A stretch of 64,000 bases of DNA from Firmicutes bacterium UBA7510 (GCA_002479485.1 DLNM01000067.1:15011-79010); one strand, 5' to 3'; positions 8,393-17,238 are shown, counted from the first letter of the stretch. A program made the numbers and translations. Notes: generated by a model from the sequence alone, not told the origin.

Positions 8393-9175
8393 TTATCTTG
8401 TGAACATTTGTGTCCAATAAGCTTTTCCGCTTGAGTCTGTAGCGTAACCTACTCCTATTTTTGTGAAATCAGATGCTAAGATATTTGCTCTATGTCCTGA
8501 TGAGTTCATCCATGCAGTAACTACTTCCTGCGGAGTTTTTTGACCTGAAGCTATATTTTCGCCATATGCAGTATATTTAATACCGAATTGCTTTAACATG
8601 TCTCCAGCTCCACCGTAAGTTGGAGATGTATGGCTAAAGTAATTGTTTGTAGCCATATCTTTAGATTTTGTTCTTGCTACATTTGATACAGAGCTATCAA
8701 GTGTTAATGCAGATAAACCATTTTTAGCTCTTTCAGTGTTAACTAAATTAACAACTTGTTTTTCGTAACTTGATACTGATGAATTTGAGTTGTTGTTTTC
8801 TACTTTACTAGGAGTTGTTGTTTCTTGTTTAGTAGTGTTTTGATTACTGTTTTGGTCATTTTCTGAATTATCAACGCTTGGATTAATAGCATCTGTAATA
8901 TGATTGTTTATCTCTATACTAGCTTTATTTGTATTTTCAGTAATTTCTTTAGTGTCAGCACCAGGTTTTTTTATTTCAAAATTTTGGTTACTAGTGGTTA
9001 TATCAGATAAATAATCGTAGACTTCAGAGTTGCTTGCTCCTTTCTTAAGAATGTAGCTGTTTGAGTTTGAGTTATTCAAATCAATGCTATCACAATTGCT
9101 GTTTGTATCTGCAAATGCAGGTACTATAGACAATGCTGTAATTAGTAAAGATAAAGCTATAACTTTATTCTTCAT
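8393..9175 (-). CDS. Secreted CAP/SCP-domain protein, copy B
   Basis: 260 residues from the ATG at 9175, chosen because it has an AAGGAG site 9 nt upstream and aligns with copies A and C; the frame is open further upstream but unsupported. It has a signal peptide ending VPAFA, a region with VYDYLSD, a Ser/Thr/Asn-rich linker without the NKP repeats of copy A, and a C-terminal CAP domain (about residues 140-260) differing from copy A by only a handful of residues. Divergent linkers beside near-identical CAP domains suggest recent duplication or gene conversion. Confidence 0.85.
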   Translation of the reverse strand: MKNKVIALSLLITALSIVPAFADTNSNCDSIDLNNSNSNSYILKKGASNSEVYDYLSDITTSNQNFEIKKPGADTKEITENTNKASIEINNHITDAINPSVDNSENDQNSNQNTTKQETTTPSKVENNNSNSSVSSYEKQVVNLVNTERAKNGLSALTLDSSVSNVARTKSKDMATNNYFSHTSPTYGGAGDMLKQFGIKYTAYGENIASGQKTPQEVVTAWMNSSGHRANILASDFTKIGVGYATDSSGKAYWTQMFTR

Positions 9176-9556
9176 ATAATCACGCTCCTTCTTTGAAATT
9201 TTGTTTGCAAGGGAACTTGTCATGTAGCTCTCTCGTCTGAATTAATTATACAGGCCTATCGGGTAAAAAATAAACCCATAATAAATTCTTATATTGTTAA
9301 TTGTGTGAATAATATTGCATATGATAGTATAAACATTAATATATGTAAATAAAAATTGTATATATTTCTATATATATAACATAATGTAATGAAAATATAT
9401 CGATATTGTAAATAATAATCATTTTTGTAATATATTAATTGAACACAAATACCATCAAAAATGATAAGTGGAGTCTCATAAACTTGCTGTTTGCACAATA
9501 AAAAAATCGTGCAAAATGCACGATTTTTTCATAAATTCATTTTTTGAATTATCTTT
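9176..9556. other. Intergenic region between CAP copies B and C
   Basis: It holds the copy B leader and promoter (minus strand, about 9180-9270), the AT-rich tract shared with the other units, and the copy C terminator at 9501-9529. No gene is seen. Confidence 0.6.
9501..9529 (-). terminator. Terminator after CAP copy C
   Basis: AAAAAATCGTGCA AAA TGCACGATTTTTT, a perfect stem with a T run on the minus strand. Confidence 0.85.
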
Positions 9557-9823
9557 TTATTTAACCACTAGGTTTTGTAGTGTCTGAGTTAAGTTTTCTA
9601 TGTCAATGTTTTGATTGTCAGCAGTTTGACCTTGGTTTGTACAATTATTTATTATTTGTGATAAATCTATATTACAATTTTCAGATAAATAATTGTATAC
9701 TTTAGAAATGTCAAAGTTTGAATTTAAAGTATTGTTATTGCAGTTGCTGTTTGTAGCTGCAAATGCAGGTACTATAGACAATATTGTAATTATTAAAGTT
9801 AAAGCTAAAATTTTATTTTTCAT
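9557..9823 (-). CDS. Truncated CAP-family paralogue, copy C (CAP domain lost)
   Basis: 88 residues from the ATG at 9823, which has the same leader and RBS as copies A and B. It keeps the signal peptide (ending VPAFA) and the VYNYLS...CNIDLSQIINNC region found in copy A, then stops after LTQTLQNLVVK without linker or CAP domain. About 500 bp are missing relative to the other copies, yet the frame, promoter and terminator are intact. It could be a decaying copy or a small secreted protein still in use. Confidence 0.65.
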   Translation of the reverse strand: MKNKILALTLIITILSIVPAFAATNSNCNNNTLNSNFDISKVYNYLSENCNIDLSQIINNCTNQGQTADNQNIDIENLTQTLQNLVVK

Positions 9824-10123
9824 ATATTCGTGCTCCTTCTTTGAAATTTTGTTTACAAGGGAACTTGTCATGTAGCTCTCTCGTCTGAATTTATTATACA
9901 AGCCTATTAGGTAAAAAATAAACCCACAATAAATTCTTACATTGTTAATTGCGCGAATAATATTGCATATGATAGTATAAATATAAATATATGTCAAAAA
10001 AAATTGTATATATTTCTATATATATAACATAATGTAATGCAAATAAAATGATTTTTGTTAACAATAATCATTTTTGGAATATAATAATTGAATACAAATT
10101 GAAAAAAAATTTTAAAATACACC

Positions 10124-10152
10124 TTGACATTAATAAATTTGTATATTAATAT
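10124..10152 (+). promoter_or_regulatory. Promoter of the tyrS T-box transcript
   Basis: TTGACA at 10124-10129 and TAATAT at 10147-10152, spacer 17 bp. It lies within the duplicated CAP-unit sequence; a relic of it is present near 8273. Confidence 0.65.
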
Positions 10153-10159
10153 ATCGTAT

Positions 10160-10466
10160 AAGTAAGATAGATAAGAAAATTATAAATAAATTATTAGTAC
10201 AGTGAAGGAAAAAATACAAATTGTAGATAATTTGTATTAGTAGTAATATAAAGACTATGTAGAGAGTAGGTCGGTTGGTGAAAGACTTACAGTTATATAT
10301 TATGAAATACGATTCTGGAGTATCTATAGGAAACTATAGCGAATTAACCAAACGTTACTTGGGAAGAGGCACTAGCGTGAAAAAAGAACTTCACGCTTTA
10401 GAGTGTAAATTAAGGTGGTACCACGGCTATTTCGTCCTTTTGCGAAATAGCCTTTATTATTTTTTG
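10160..10466 (+). promoter_or_regulatory. Tyrosine T-box leader
   Basis: Stem I elements are seen at about 10260-10290 (AGAGAGTAGGTCGGTTGGTG). A TAC (Tyr) triplet in GAAATACGATT near 10302-10312 is the likely specifier. The T-box sequence TTAAGGTGGTACCACG (10410-10425) has TGGT to pair with the ACCA end of tRNA-Tyr. A terminator follows. Uncharged tRNA-Tyr would stabilise the antiterminator and allow tyrS expression. A short frame through 10275-10472 is not a gene. Confidence 0.9.
10425..10466 (+). terminator. T-box-controlled terminator
   Basis: GGCTATTTCG pairs with CGAAATAGCC and is followed by TTTATTATTTTTT. It competes with the antiterminator containing the T-box sequence. Confidence 0.85.
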
Positions 10467-10507
10467 ATATAAAATTAAATATATATAAAAATTAGGAGGA
10501 AAATTAA

Positions 10508-11740
10508 ATGGAAAAACAAAATGTTTTTGATGTCCTTAAAGAGAGAGGATTTATTGAACAATGTACTCATGAAGATGAAATTAGAGAAGCATTAGGCAAG
10601 GAAAGAGTAACCTTTTATATAGGATTTGATGCTACAGCTGATAGCTTAACTGCTGGGCACTTTTTAACTGTTATGGCTATGATGCACATGCAAAGAGCTG
10701 GACATAGACCTATTGCATTACTTGGTGGAGGAACTACGATGATAGGTGATCCATCTGGCAAATCAGATATGCGTTCTATTATGACAAAAGAGACTATTGC
10801 ATACAATGCAAATAGATTCTATCAACAATTATCAAAATTTATTGATTTTGACAACGATAATGCTGTTATTGCAAATAATGCCGATTGGTTATTAGATCTT
10901 AATTACGTTGAATTTTTAAGAGAAATTGGTGTTCATTTTTCAGTTAACAGAATGCTTACAGCAGATTGCTATAAGCAAAGAATGGAAACAGGACTTACAT
11001 TTTTTGAATTTAACTACATGTTAATGCAATCATACGATTTCTGGAAGCTAAATAAATTATACGGTTGTACAATGCAATTAGGCGGAAATGATCAATGGTC
11101 AAACATTATAGGTGGTGTTGAATTAATTAGAAGAAAAGAACAAAAATCTGCATTCGGATTGACGTTCAAGCTTCTAACTACAAGTGAAGGAATAAAAATG
11201 GGTAAAACTATGAAGGGTGCTCTTTGGCTAGATCCTGAGAAAACATCACCATACGAGTTCTACCAATACTGGAGAAATATTGAGGACGTTAAGGTTGAAG
11301 AGTGTTTGGGATTATTGACATTCCTACCTATGGATGAAGTTAGAAGATTAGGTGCTTTAGAAGGTGCTGAAATAAATCATGCGAAAGAAGTCCTAGCATT
11401 TGAAATAACTAAGATAGTACATGGCGAAGAAGAAGCAATAAAGGCGCAAGAGGCAGCAAAAGCATTGTTCTCCGATGGAGCGAATATGGATCACGTTCCT
11501 TCTACAGAAATTACTAAGGAAGAATTAGGTGATGGTATAAACATTATAGACTTAATGATTAAAGCTGACCTAATTAAAACTAAGAGTGAGGGAAGAAGGT
11601 TAATAGAGCAAAATGGAGTTAGAGTTAACGATGAAGTATTTTCAGATTTAGCAAAAGTCATAACTGAAAATGATTTTAATGATGGCAAGCTAATGATAAA
11701 AAAAGGAAAAAAGGTATTCCATCGCATTATTCTAAATTAA
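10508..11740 (+). CDS. tyrS: Tyrosyl-tRNA synthetase
   Basis: 410 residues, the usual length of bacterial TyrS type I. It charges tRNA-Tyr in the cytosol. The class I HIGH region appears as LTAGHFLTV (about residue 45), the tyrosine-binding QLGGNDQW motif near 195, the KMSKS-like loop as KMGKT (about 235), and an S4 RNA-binding domain at the C-terminus (about 340-410). The ATG follows AGGAGG. Regulation by the upstream tyrosine T-box agrees with the identity. Confidence 0.97.
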   Translation: MEKQNVFDVLKERGFIEQCTHEDEIREALGKERVTFYIGFDATADSLTAGHFLTVMAMMHMQRAGHRPIALLGGGTTMIGDPSGKSDMRSIMTKETIAYNANRFYQQLSKFIDFDNDNAVIANNADWLLDLNYVEFLREIGVHFSVNRMLTADCYKQRMETGLTFFEFNYMLMQSYDFWKLNKLYGCTMQLGGNDQWSNIIGGVELIRRKEQKSAFGLTFKLLTTSEGIKMGKTMKGALWLDPEKTSPYEFYQYWRNIEDVKVEECLGLLTFLPMDEVRRLGALEGAEINHAKEVLAFEITKIVHGEEEAIKAQEAAKALFSDGANMDHVPSTEITKEELGDGINIIDLMIKADLIKTKSEGRRLIEQNGVRVNDEVFSDLAKVITENDFNDGKLMIKKGKKVFHRIILN

Positions 11741-11812
11741 TGCATTTTTACGCCAATTGTTGGAAAGACTAGACAAAAGATATATTTAAATGATATTATA
11801 TTTAAGAAAATT

Positions 11813-11851
11813 AAAAAAGTTGCTAATAAATTGATTATTAGCAACTTTTTT
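11813..11851 (+). terminator. Terminator after tyrS
   Basis: AAAAAAGTTGCTAATAA pairs with TTATTAGCAACTTTTTT. Confidence 0.85.
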
Positions 11852-11919
11852 ACGTAATAAGTATATTTACAATATTTTTATGGACTTGATAATATTGGTT
11901 ACAAAAGGGAGGACTAATC

Positions 11920-13104
11920 ATGACAATAAGTTTCGACATTATTCAAACTATTGCAATAGCAGTTATGGTATTATATTTAGGAAATTTTATAAGAAATAAA
12001 ATACACTTTTTAGAACGGTTTTGTATACCGGCACCAGTAATTGGAGGAATTATATTTTCAATAATTGTTCTTATTGGATATATGACAGATTACTATCATT
12101 TTGAATTTGACACAACCCTTCAAAGTGTATTTATGACAGCGTTTTTTACTACAATAGGATTTAGCGCCAGCTTAAAGATTTTAAAAGAAGGCGGCATAAA
12201 AGTATTTATATTTTTAGCTGTTGTTATTGTTTTAGTAATATTGCAAGATATATTGGGTATTTCATTAGCTAAATTATTTGGACTTAATCCTCTTATTGGA
12301 CTTTCAACTGGATCAGTGCCAATGGTAGGCGGACATGGTACAGCAGGAGCATTTGCGCCAATATTTGAAGACCTTGGTGCATCTGGTGCAGTTACTGTTG
12401 CTATGGCATCTGCTACATTTGGACTTATAGCTGGAAGTATGATAGGCGGACCTCTTGGTAAAAGACTTGTTGAAAAGAATGATTTAAGGTCTACTGATAC
12501 AGAAAGAATTATAATAGTTGATTCTTCTCAGGAAGACTCTTCTGACAGTAAATTTTCACAAGCTGCTTATCAAATTATTATAGCTATGGGTATTGGAACA
12601 GTAATTTCTAAAGTTTTGGTTTTAATTACGGGTCAAACATTTCCAGAGTATTTAGGTGCAATGTTTGCAGCCGCTATAATTAGAAATGTTACAGAATCAA
12701 GCAGTAAATTTGAAATTCATATTGATAAAATAGAAACTATAGGTAATTTTTGTTTAAGTATGTTTTTAGCCATGGCACTAATGACACTTAAGCTATGGGA
12801 ATTAGCTGACCTTGCTCTACCTCTTTTAGTTATGCTTGGAGCTCAGACTGTACTTATGTCTTTATTTGCTTATTATGTAACATTTAATATTATGGGTAAA
12901 GACTATGATGCTGCGGTTATAGCTTGTGGAAACTGCGGATTTGGAATGGGTGCAACCCCTAATGCTATGGCAAATATGCAAGCTATGACAAGTAAATTTG
13001 GTTATTCTAAAAAGGCGTTTTTTATTGTTCCTCTAGTTGGTAGTTTATTTATCGACTTTGTTAATACAACTATAATTACGATATTTATGAACATGTTTTC
13101 CTAA
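11920..13104 (+). CDS. gltS: Sodium/glutamate symporter (GltS family)
   Basis: 394 residues, about ten membrane segments in two inverted halves. The family re-entrant-loop motifs are seen in each half: PMVGGHGTAGAF (about residues 132-143) and CGNCGFGMGATPNA (about 338-351). GltS imports glutamate with sodium. It is a single gene between terminators with an RBS GGGAGGA. The substrate is assigned by family and not testable here. Confidence 0.9.
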   Translation: MTISFDIIQTIAIAVMVLYLGNFIRNKIHFLERFCIPAPVIGGIIFSIIVLIGYMTDYYHFEFDTTLQSVFMTAFFTTIGFSASLKILKEGGIKVFIFLAVVIVLVILQDILGISLAKLFGLNPLIGLSTGSVPMVGGHGTAGAFAPIFEDLGASGAVTVAMASATFGLIAGSMIGGPLGKRLVEKNDLRSTDTERIIIVDSSQEDSSDSKFSQAAYQIIIAMGIGTVISKVLVLITGQTFPEYLGAMFAAAIIRNVTESSSKFEIHIDKIETIGNFCLSMFLAMALMTLKLWELADLALPLLVMLGAQTVLMSLFAYYVTFNIMGKDYDAAVIACGNCGFGMGATPNAMANMQAMTSKFGYSKKAFFIVPLVGSLFIDFVNTTIITIFMNMFS

Positions 13105-13196
13105 GTAAATATATTTACTTAGATATGTATAATTTATTTAATTTAATATATAACTTAGGCGGATTTAAATAAAGTTGATTATTTTGGTAATAATAC

Positions 13197-13225
13197 TTGC
13201 AAGATGTAAAATCATATGCTATAAT
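13197..13225 (+). promoter_or_regulatory. Promoter of the P-type ATPase transcript
   Basis: TTGCAA at 13197-13202, 17-bp spacer, TATAAT at 13220-13225. Confidence 0.75.
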
Positions 13226-13243
13226 ACAAAATAATTAATTTCC

Positions 13244-13333
13244 GCGTGAGGGAGTAGTTTTCGTATAATACGTTTTAAGTCAACATACATGATCATTTAT
13301 GATCTGGCTTAAATTAAAAGACAAGACTTACGC
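13244..13333 (+). promoter_or_regulatory. yybP-ykoY (Mn2+) riboswitch
   Basis: The conserved GGGAGTAG lies in the first junction and GACAAGACTTAC in the second. P1 forms from GCGTGAG (13244-13250) and CTTACGC (13327-13333), with one G-U pair. An internal stem is CGTAT/ATACG. The 3' strand of P1 is also the 5' arm of the terminator, so ligand binding should prevent termination: an ON switch for a metal-transport ATPase. Confidence 0.85.
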
Positions 13334-13370
13334 ACAATACTATTATTTGTATTGTGTGTAAGTCTTTTTT
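13323..13370 (+). terminator. Riboswitch-controlled terminator
   Basis: AAGACTTACGCACAATAC pairs with GTATTGTGTGTAAGTCTT (13349-13366), then a T run. The 5' arm overlaps the riboswitch P1 stem. Confidence 0.9.
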
Positions 13371-13405
13371 ATATATATACATAATTATAAAGGAGAGCAA
13401 AAAGT

Positions 13406-16048
13406 ATGAAGTTCTACAATGAAGACTTAGAAAAAGTCTTAAAAGAAATTAACAGTACTGTTGAAGGTATATCTAATGCCGAAGCAGAAAAGCGTTTAGC
13501 CGAAAATGGTAAAAACAAGTTGGATGAAGGAGAAAAGGTAAGTATTATTACACGCTTTTTACAACAGCTTAAGGACCCAATGCTTATAATTTTAATGATC
13601 GCGGCAGCTGTTTCAGGAGTAACTGCAATATACTCCGGTGAAAGTCTTGCAGATGTTATAATCATTTTAGCAGTAGTGATTATAAATGCTATTTTAGGTG
13701 TTTATCAAGAAAGCAAGGCTGAAAAAGCTATAGAAGCGTTGCAGGAAATGGCATCAGCAACTAGTAAGGTACTTAGAGATGGCCAGATAGTCACACTTAA
13801 AAGTGAAGATATAGTAGTTGGGGATGTTATAATTCTAGAAGCAGGTGATGCAATTCCAGCAGATGGTCGTATCATTGAAAGCGCTAGTATGAAAATTGAA
13901 GAAGCTGCACTTACAGGAGAAAGTGTACCAGTTAACAAAATTATTGAAACTCTTGGCATGGGAGACAACAAAGAGAATTCTCTCAAGGAAGTTCCTTTAG
14001 GTGATAGAAAAAATATGGTCTATATGGGAAGCACAGTAGTTTACGGACGTGGAAAGGCTGTTGTTTGTGCAACTGGTATGGACACTGAAATGGGTAAAAT
14101 AGCAGATGCACTTGCAAAAACGGAAGAAGGTCAAACACCGTTACAATTAAAACTTTCACAATTAAGTAAGGTTTTAAGCTACGCAGTGCTTGGTATATGT
14201 GCGTTTATATTTGTATTTAGCTTGCTACGAGCAGGTAATTTAAATGGTGATGTTGTTTTAGGTACATTCATGATAGCAGTAAGTTTGGCTGTCGCAGCTA
14301 TACCTGAAGGTTTAGCAACTGTTGTTACTATTGTTTTATCTATTGGTGTAACTAATATGTCTAAGCGTAATGCAGTTATACGTAGATTAACGGCTGTTGA
14401 AACTTTAGGATGTGCTCAAGTAATATGTAGTGATAAAACAGGAACTTTGACTCAAAACAAGATGACTGTAGTTGAACATTATAGTGATGATGAGATACTT
14501 TTAGCAAAAGCCATGGCTTTAGCAAGTGATGCTGAGCTTGAAGGAGAAAATGCTGTTGGGGAACCAACTGAATGTGCTCTTGTAAATTATGCTAATAAAC
14601 TAAAACTTAAAAAACCTGAACTTAAAAAGGAAGAACCACGTATTGGGGAAGCGCCTTTTGATAGCTCAAGAAAAATGATGAGTACTGTTCATAAAACTAA
14701 AAACGGAATTATTCAATATACTAAGGGGGCACCTGATGAAGTTTTGAAATGCTGTACTAGAATCATTGAAAATGGAAATGTAAGACCTTTAACAGAAGAT
14801 GATAAAAACAAAATATTATCACAGAATAAAGCTTTAGCAGATAAAGCATTACGTGTTCTTTGTGCAGCTTATAAAAACTATGACAATGAGCCAAGTTCAT
14901 ATGAACCACAAGCATTAGAAAATGATTTAATATTTATTGGATTAACAGGTATGATAGACCCTATTAGACCAGAGGTTTTATCAGCTGTTAAGGAATGTAA
15001 AGATGCAGGTATTCGTCCTGTAATGATTACAGGTGACCATAGAGATACTGCAATTGCTATAGCTACTGAATTAGGCATTATAACAGATTCATCACAAGCT
15101 ATAACAGGAGCTATGCTAGATGACATACCAGATACTGCTTTAGAGAAAGAAATAGAAAAATACGGTGTTTATGCTCGTGTTCAACCAGAGCATAAGGTTA
15201 GAATAGTAAAAGCTTGGCAAGATAAAGGATATGTAGCAGCAATGACAGGAGACGGAGTAAATGATGCTCCTAGTATTAAAACAGCAGATATTGGTGTTGG
15301 AATGGGTATTACAGGAACTGACGTTACAAAAAATGTTGCTGATATGGTATTAGCAGATGATAACTTTGCAACTATAGTAGGTGCAGTTGAAGAAGGTAGA
15401 AGAATTTATGACAACATACGTAAGGCTATTCAATTCTTGCTAGCAAGCAACCTAAGTGAGGTTGTAAGTATATTTGTAGCAACTGTTTTTGGATTTACTA
15501 TATTAAAGCCAGTTCATCTGTTGTGGATTAACTTAATAACTGACACATTCCCAGCTTTATCGCTTGGCATGGAACCGGCAGAGCCTGGACTTATGAATAG
15601 AAGACCGAGAGATAAATCAGAAGGTATTTTTTCAGATGGCTTAGGATTTAATGTAGTATACCAAGGTATATTAGTTTCAGTACTAACGCTTGCTGCTTAC
15701 TTTATTGGACACTATATTGAAAGTGGTGTTTGGGAAATTACAAATAGTGCTGATGGTATGACAATGGCGTTCTTAACAATGAATATGGCGGAAATATTCC
15801 ACTCATTTAATATGAGAAGTACTAATAAAAGTATATTTTCATTAAAGAGTCGTAATATGTATTTATATGGTGCGATGATTGCCAGCTTAGTGCTTACAAC
15901 AGCTGTTATTTATGTACCATTCTTATCTAATGCATTTGGACTTGAGCATATAAGCTTAGTAGAATATGCTATTTCAATGGGATTAGCAATATCAGTAATT
16001 CCAATAGTAGAAATAATTAAAGCAATGCAAAGAAAATCAAGTAAATAA
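13406..16048 (+). CDS. P-type cation-transporting ATPase (Ca2+/Mn2+ type)
   Basis: 880 residues with the full P2-type layout: N-terminal cation-ATPase domain, actuator motif LTGESVPV, membrane motif AIPEGL in M4, phosphorylation site DKTGTLT, nucleotide-binding KGAPDEV, hinge TGDGVNDAPSIKTADIG, and four or so C-terminal membrane segments. It pumps a divalent cation across the cytoplasmic membrane using ATP. Family members are usually called calcium ATPases, but the upstream yybP-ykoY riboswitch argues for Mn2+ export. Confidence 0.93.
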   Translation: MKFYNEDLEKVLKEINSTVEGISNAEAEKRLAENGKNKLDEGEKVSIITRFLQQLKDPMLIILMIAAAVSGVTAIYSGESLADVIIILAVVIINAILGVYQESKAEKAIEALQEMASATSKVLRDGQIVTLKSEDIVVGDVIILEAGDAIPADGRIIESASMKIEEAALTGESVPVNKIIETLGMGDNKENSLKEVPLGDRKNMVYMGSTVVYGRGKAVVCATGMDTEMGKIADALAKTEEGQTPLQLKLSQLSKVLSYAVLGICAFIFVFSLLRAGNLNGDVVLGTFMIAVSLAVAAIPEGLATVVTIVLSIGVTNMSKRNAVIRRLTAVETLGCAQVICSDKTGTLTQNKMTVVEHYSDDEILLAKAMALASDAELEGENAVGEPTECALVNYANKLKLKKPELKKEEPRIGEAPFDSSRKMMSTVHKTKNGIIQYTKGAPDEVLKCCTRIIENGNVRPLTEDDKNKILSQNKALADKALRVLCAAYKNYDNEPSSYEPQALENDLIFIGLTGMIDPIRPEVLSAVKECKDAGIRPVMITGDHRDTAIAIATELGIITDSSQAITGAMLDDIPDTALEKEIEKYGVYARVQPEHKVRIVKAWQDKGYVAAMTGDGVNDAPSIKTADIGVGMGITGTDVTKNVADMVLADDNFATIVGAVEEGRRIYDNIRKAIQFLLASNLSEVVSIFVATVFGFTILKPVHLLWINLITDTFPALSLGMEPAEPGLMNRRPRDKSEGIFSDGLGFNVVYQGILVSVLTLAAYFIGHYIESGVWEITNSADGMTMAFLTMNMAEIFHSFNMRSTNKSIFSLKSRNMYLYGAMIASLVLTTAVIYVPFLSNAFGLEHISLVEYAISMGLAISVIPIVEIIKAMQRKSSK

Positions 16049-16068
16049 AATATATAAACATAAATAAT

Positions 16069-16118
16069 ACAAAAAACACAAAGGATTGAATTGTTTTTAT
16101 AACCTTTGTGTTTTTTGT
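16069..16118 (+). terminator. Terminator after the P-type ATPase
   Basis: ACAAAAAACACAAAGG pairs with CCTTTGTGTTTTTTGT across a loop of about 20 nt. Confidence 0.75.
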
Positions 16119-16296
16119 TTCAACTAATTATCCAGTAATCAACTTAGTTGTTGATATGGAATTGATTAAAAATATATCTTCCTAAACCAATACTTTAAGC
16201 TTAATTAGATTTTTATTTGAAGTTAAAATTGTTTAAATATTGTTTTATTACTATACATATGTTAATCTATTTAAGTAAATAAGTCGTATTGGAGAA

Positions 16297-16376
16297 AGAG
16301 TGAAATGCATTTCACTCTATGGAAGAATCAAAAGACGATTCTTAATCAAATTTTTGTGACGCCATAATAGGAGAAG
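16297..16376 (+). repeat. Dispersed hairpin/RBS repeat, copy E1
   Basis: A 22-bp perfect palindrome of the AGAGTGAA...TTCACTCT type (16297-16318), CTATGGA, a second stem AAGAATC/GATTCTT (16323-16343), then TTTTTGTGACGCCATAATAGGAG leading into the start codon. Hairpin (i) matches copy E4. The GTGACGCC...ATAATAGGAG remnant matches the second hairpin of E2 and E3 with its middle deleted. Confidence 0.65.
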
Positions 16377-17090
16377 ATGATGAGATTACTTAATGGTTAT
16401 CACTCTTCATGGAGTGAGTTTTTAAATGAAGAAATTATTAATAGATTACATGATATAGAGTCTAAAATAGGCGATAATATAAATCCTGAGCCTGAAAACG
16501 TACTAAGATTTCTAAACAATGATTTAAGCAGCATAAAAGTAGTAATTTTGGGACAGGACCCATATCCTGAAAAGGGAAGGGCAACTGGAAGGTCTTTCGA
16601 GGTTGGAGATTTACGTGATTGGAATGATAAGTTTAGACAGGTATCCCTTAAAAATATAATTAGATTGATTCATAAAAATTATAATAATATAGAAGACTAC
16701 AATGAAATTAGAAAATTTTCTACTATACAAGAAGAAATAAAAAATAAAAATTTTATTATACTTCAACCTGATGAAATATTTAAATCTTGGGAAAAACAAG
16801 GGGTTTTAATGCTTAACACTTATTTAAGTGTAGAGTCAGGAAAACCAGGTAGCCACATTGCTATATGGGAGGATTTTAGTGAAAGTCTCTTAAGATTTAT
16901 TTCATCATCAAATAAAAGTATAAGCTGGTTTTTGTGGGGCAAACAAGCTGAGGAGAAATCACAGCATATTATAAGTGGTAAAAAATATATTAGTAGACAT
17001 CCGATGATGTGTTCCGAAAAATATGAAGATGATTTTTTGAAATCAAACTGTTTTAAGGATACTATGAATATTATTGATTGGTTAGGGTAG
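16377..17090 (+). CDS. Divergent family-1 uracil-DNA glycosylase
   Basis: 237 residues. The water-activating loop GQDPYP (canonical GQDPYH) and the following KGRATGRSFEV are present near residues 59-75, as is WEKQGVLMLNTYLSV. The C-terminal motif that is HPSPLS in family 1 reads SRHPMM, so the catalytic histidine is kept but the DNA-intercalating loop is altered. The insert between the two motifs is longer and more charged than in standard Ung. Uracil excision is inferred; another damaged base is possible. The start codon sits directly after repeat element E1. Confidence 0.75.
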   Translation: MMRLLNGYHSSWSEFLNEEIINRLHDIESKIGDNINPEPENVLRFLNNDLSSIKVVILGQDPYPEKGRATGRSFEVGDLRDWNDKFRQVSLKNIIRLIHKNYNNIEDYNEIRKFSTIQEEIKNKNFIILQPDEIFKSWEKQGVLMLNTYLSVESGKPGSHIAIWEDFSESLLRFISSSNKSISWFLWGKQAEEKSQHIISGKKYISRHPMMCSEKYEDDFLKSNCFKDTMNIIDWLG

Positions 17091-17124
17091 AATATGTTAA
17101 AAATTTTTAACATATTCTTTTTTT
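17090..17124 (+). terminator. Terminator after the UDG-like gene
   Basis: GAATATGTTAAAAA pairs with TTTTTAACATATTC, followed by T7. Confidence 0.85.
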
Positions 17125-17180
17125 ATTAGAAATTATTATTTTACAATACATTTAAGCAATTATAATATATAAAGGCTAAG

Positions 17181-17238
17181 TACTACATATAGTGTTAAGT
17201 TGACAGTTAATGAAAACAATGATACAATATGTTGTATA
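17181..17238 (+). promoter_or_regulatory. nrdJ: nrdJ promoter with two NrdR-like boxes
   Basis: TTGACA (17200-17205), 17-bp spacer, TACAAT (17223-17228). NrdR-like palindromes are TACTACATATAGTGTT (17181-17196), just upstream of the -35, and TACAATATGTTGTATA (17223-17238), on the -10. Their centres are 42 bp apart, about four helical turns. Repression by NrdR is an inference from this resemblance. Confidence 0.6.

Larger units (their letters stand above)
7125..10160 (-). repeat. Threefold tandem duplication of CAP-protein unit
   Basis: Three units (about 7125-8300, 8350-9480 and 9501-10160) each consist of a terminator, a CAP-family gene, a conserved leader and promoter, and a conserved AT-rich upstream tract. 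The leader motif AGACGAGAGAGCTACATG and the GGGTTTATT...TATAAT promoter are kept in all three. Units A and C also share the tract with a TTGACA...AATAAATTTGTATA segment, which in unit C is the tyrS promoter. Unit C has lost about 500 bp of coding sequence. Confidence 0.85.
13105..13405. other. Intergenic region carrying the manganese riboswitch
   Basis: About 90 bp of AT-rich sequence after gltS, then the promoter (13197-13225), riboswitch (13244-13333), terminator (13323-13370) and the ATPase RBS AGGAGAG near 13392. Confidence 0.8.
16049..16376. other. Intergenic region before the UDG-like gene
   Basis: It contains the ATPase terminator (16069-16118), about 170 bp of AT-rich sequence with no strong promoter, and the hairpin repeat element E1 (16297-16376). 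Confidence 0.65.

Noticed and set aside
9824..9997. Upstream in-frame extension of CAP copy C
   Set aside because: It covers the conserved leader and promoter; copies A and B show the true start next to AAGGAG.
7157..10160. Repeats here as a CRISPR array or insertion sequence
   Set aside because: Units are over 600 bp, contain genes, and have no regular short spacers, transposase or terminal inverted repeats.
10373..10397. GCGTGAA...TTCACGC hairpin as another copy of the dispersed repeat
   Set aside because: It resembles stem 1 of copy E2 but sits where a T-box leader has its own stem and lacks the other modules.
10275..10472. 65-residue open frame before tyrS
   Set aside because: It lies entirely within the T-box leader and its terminator.
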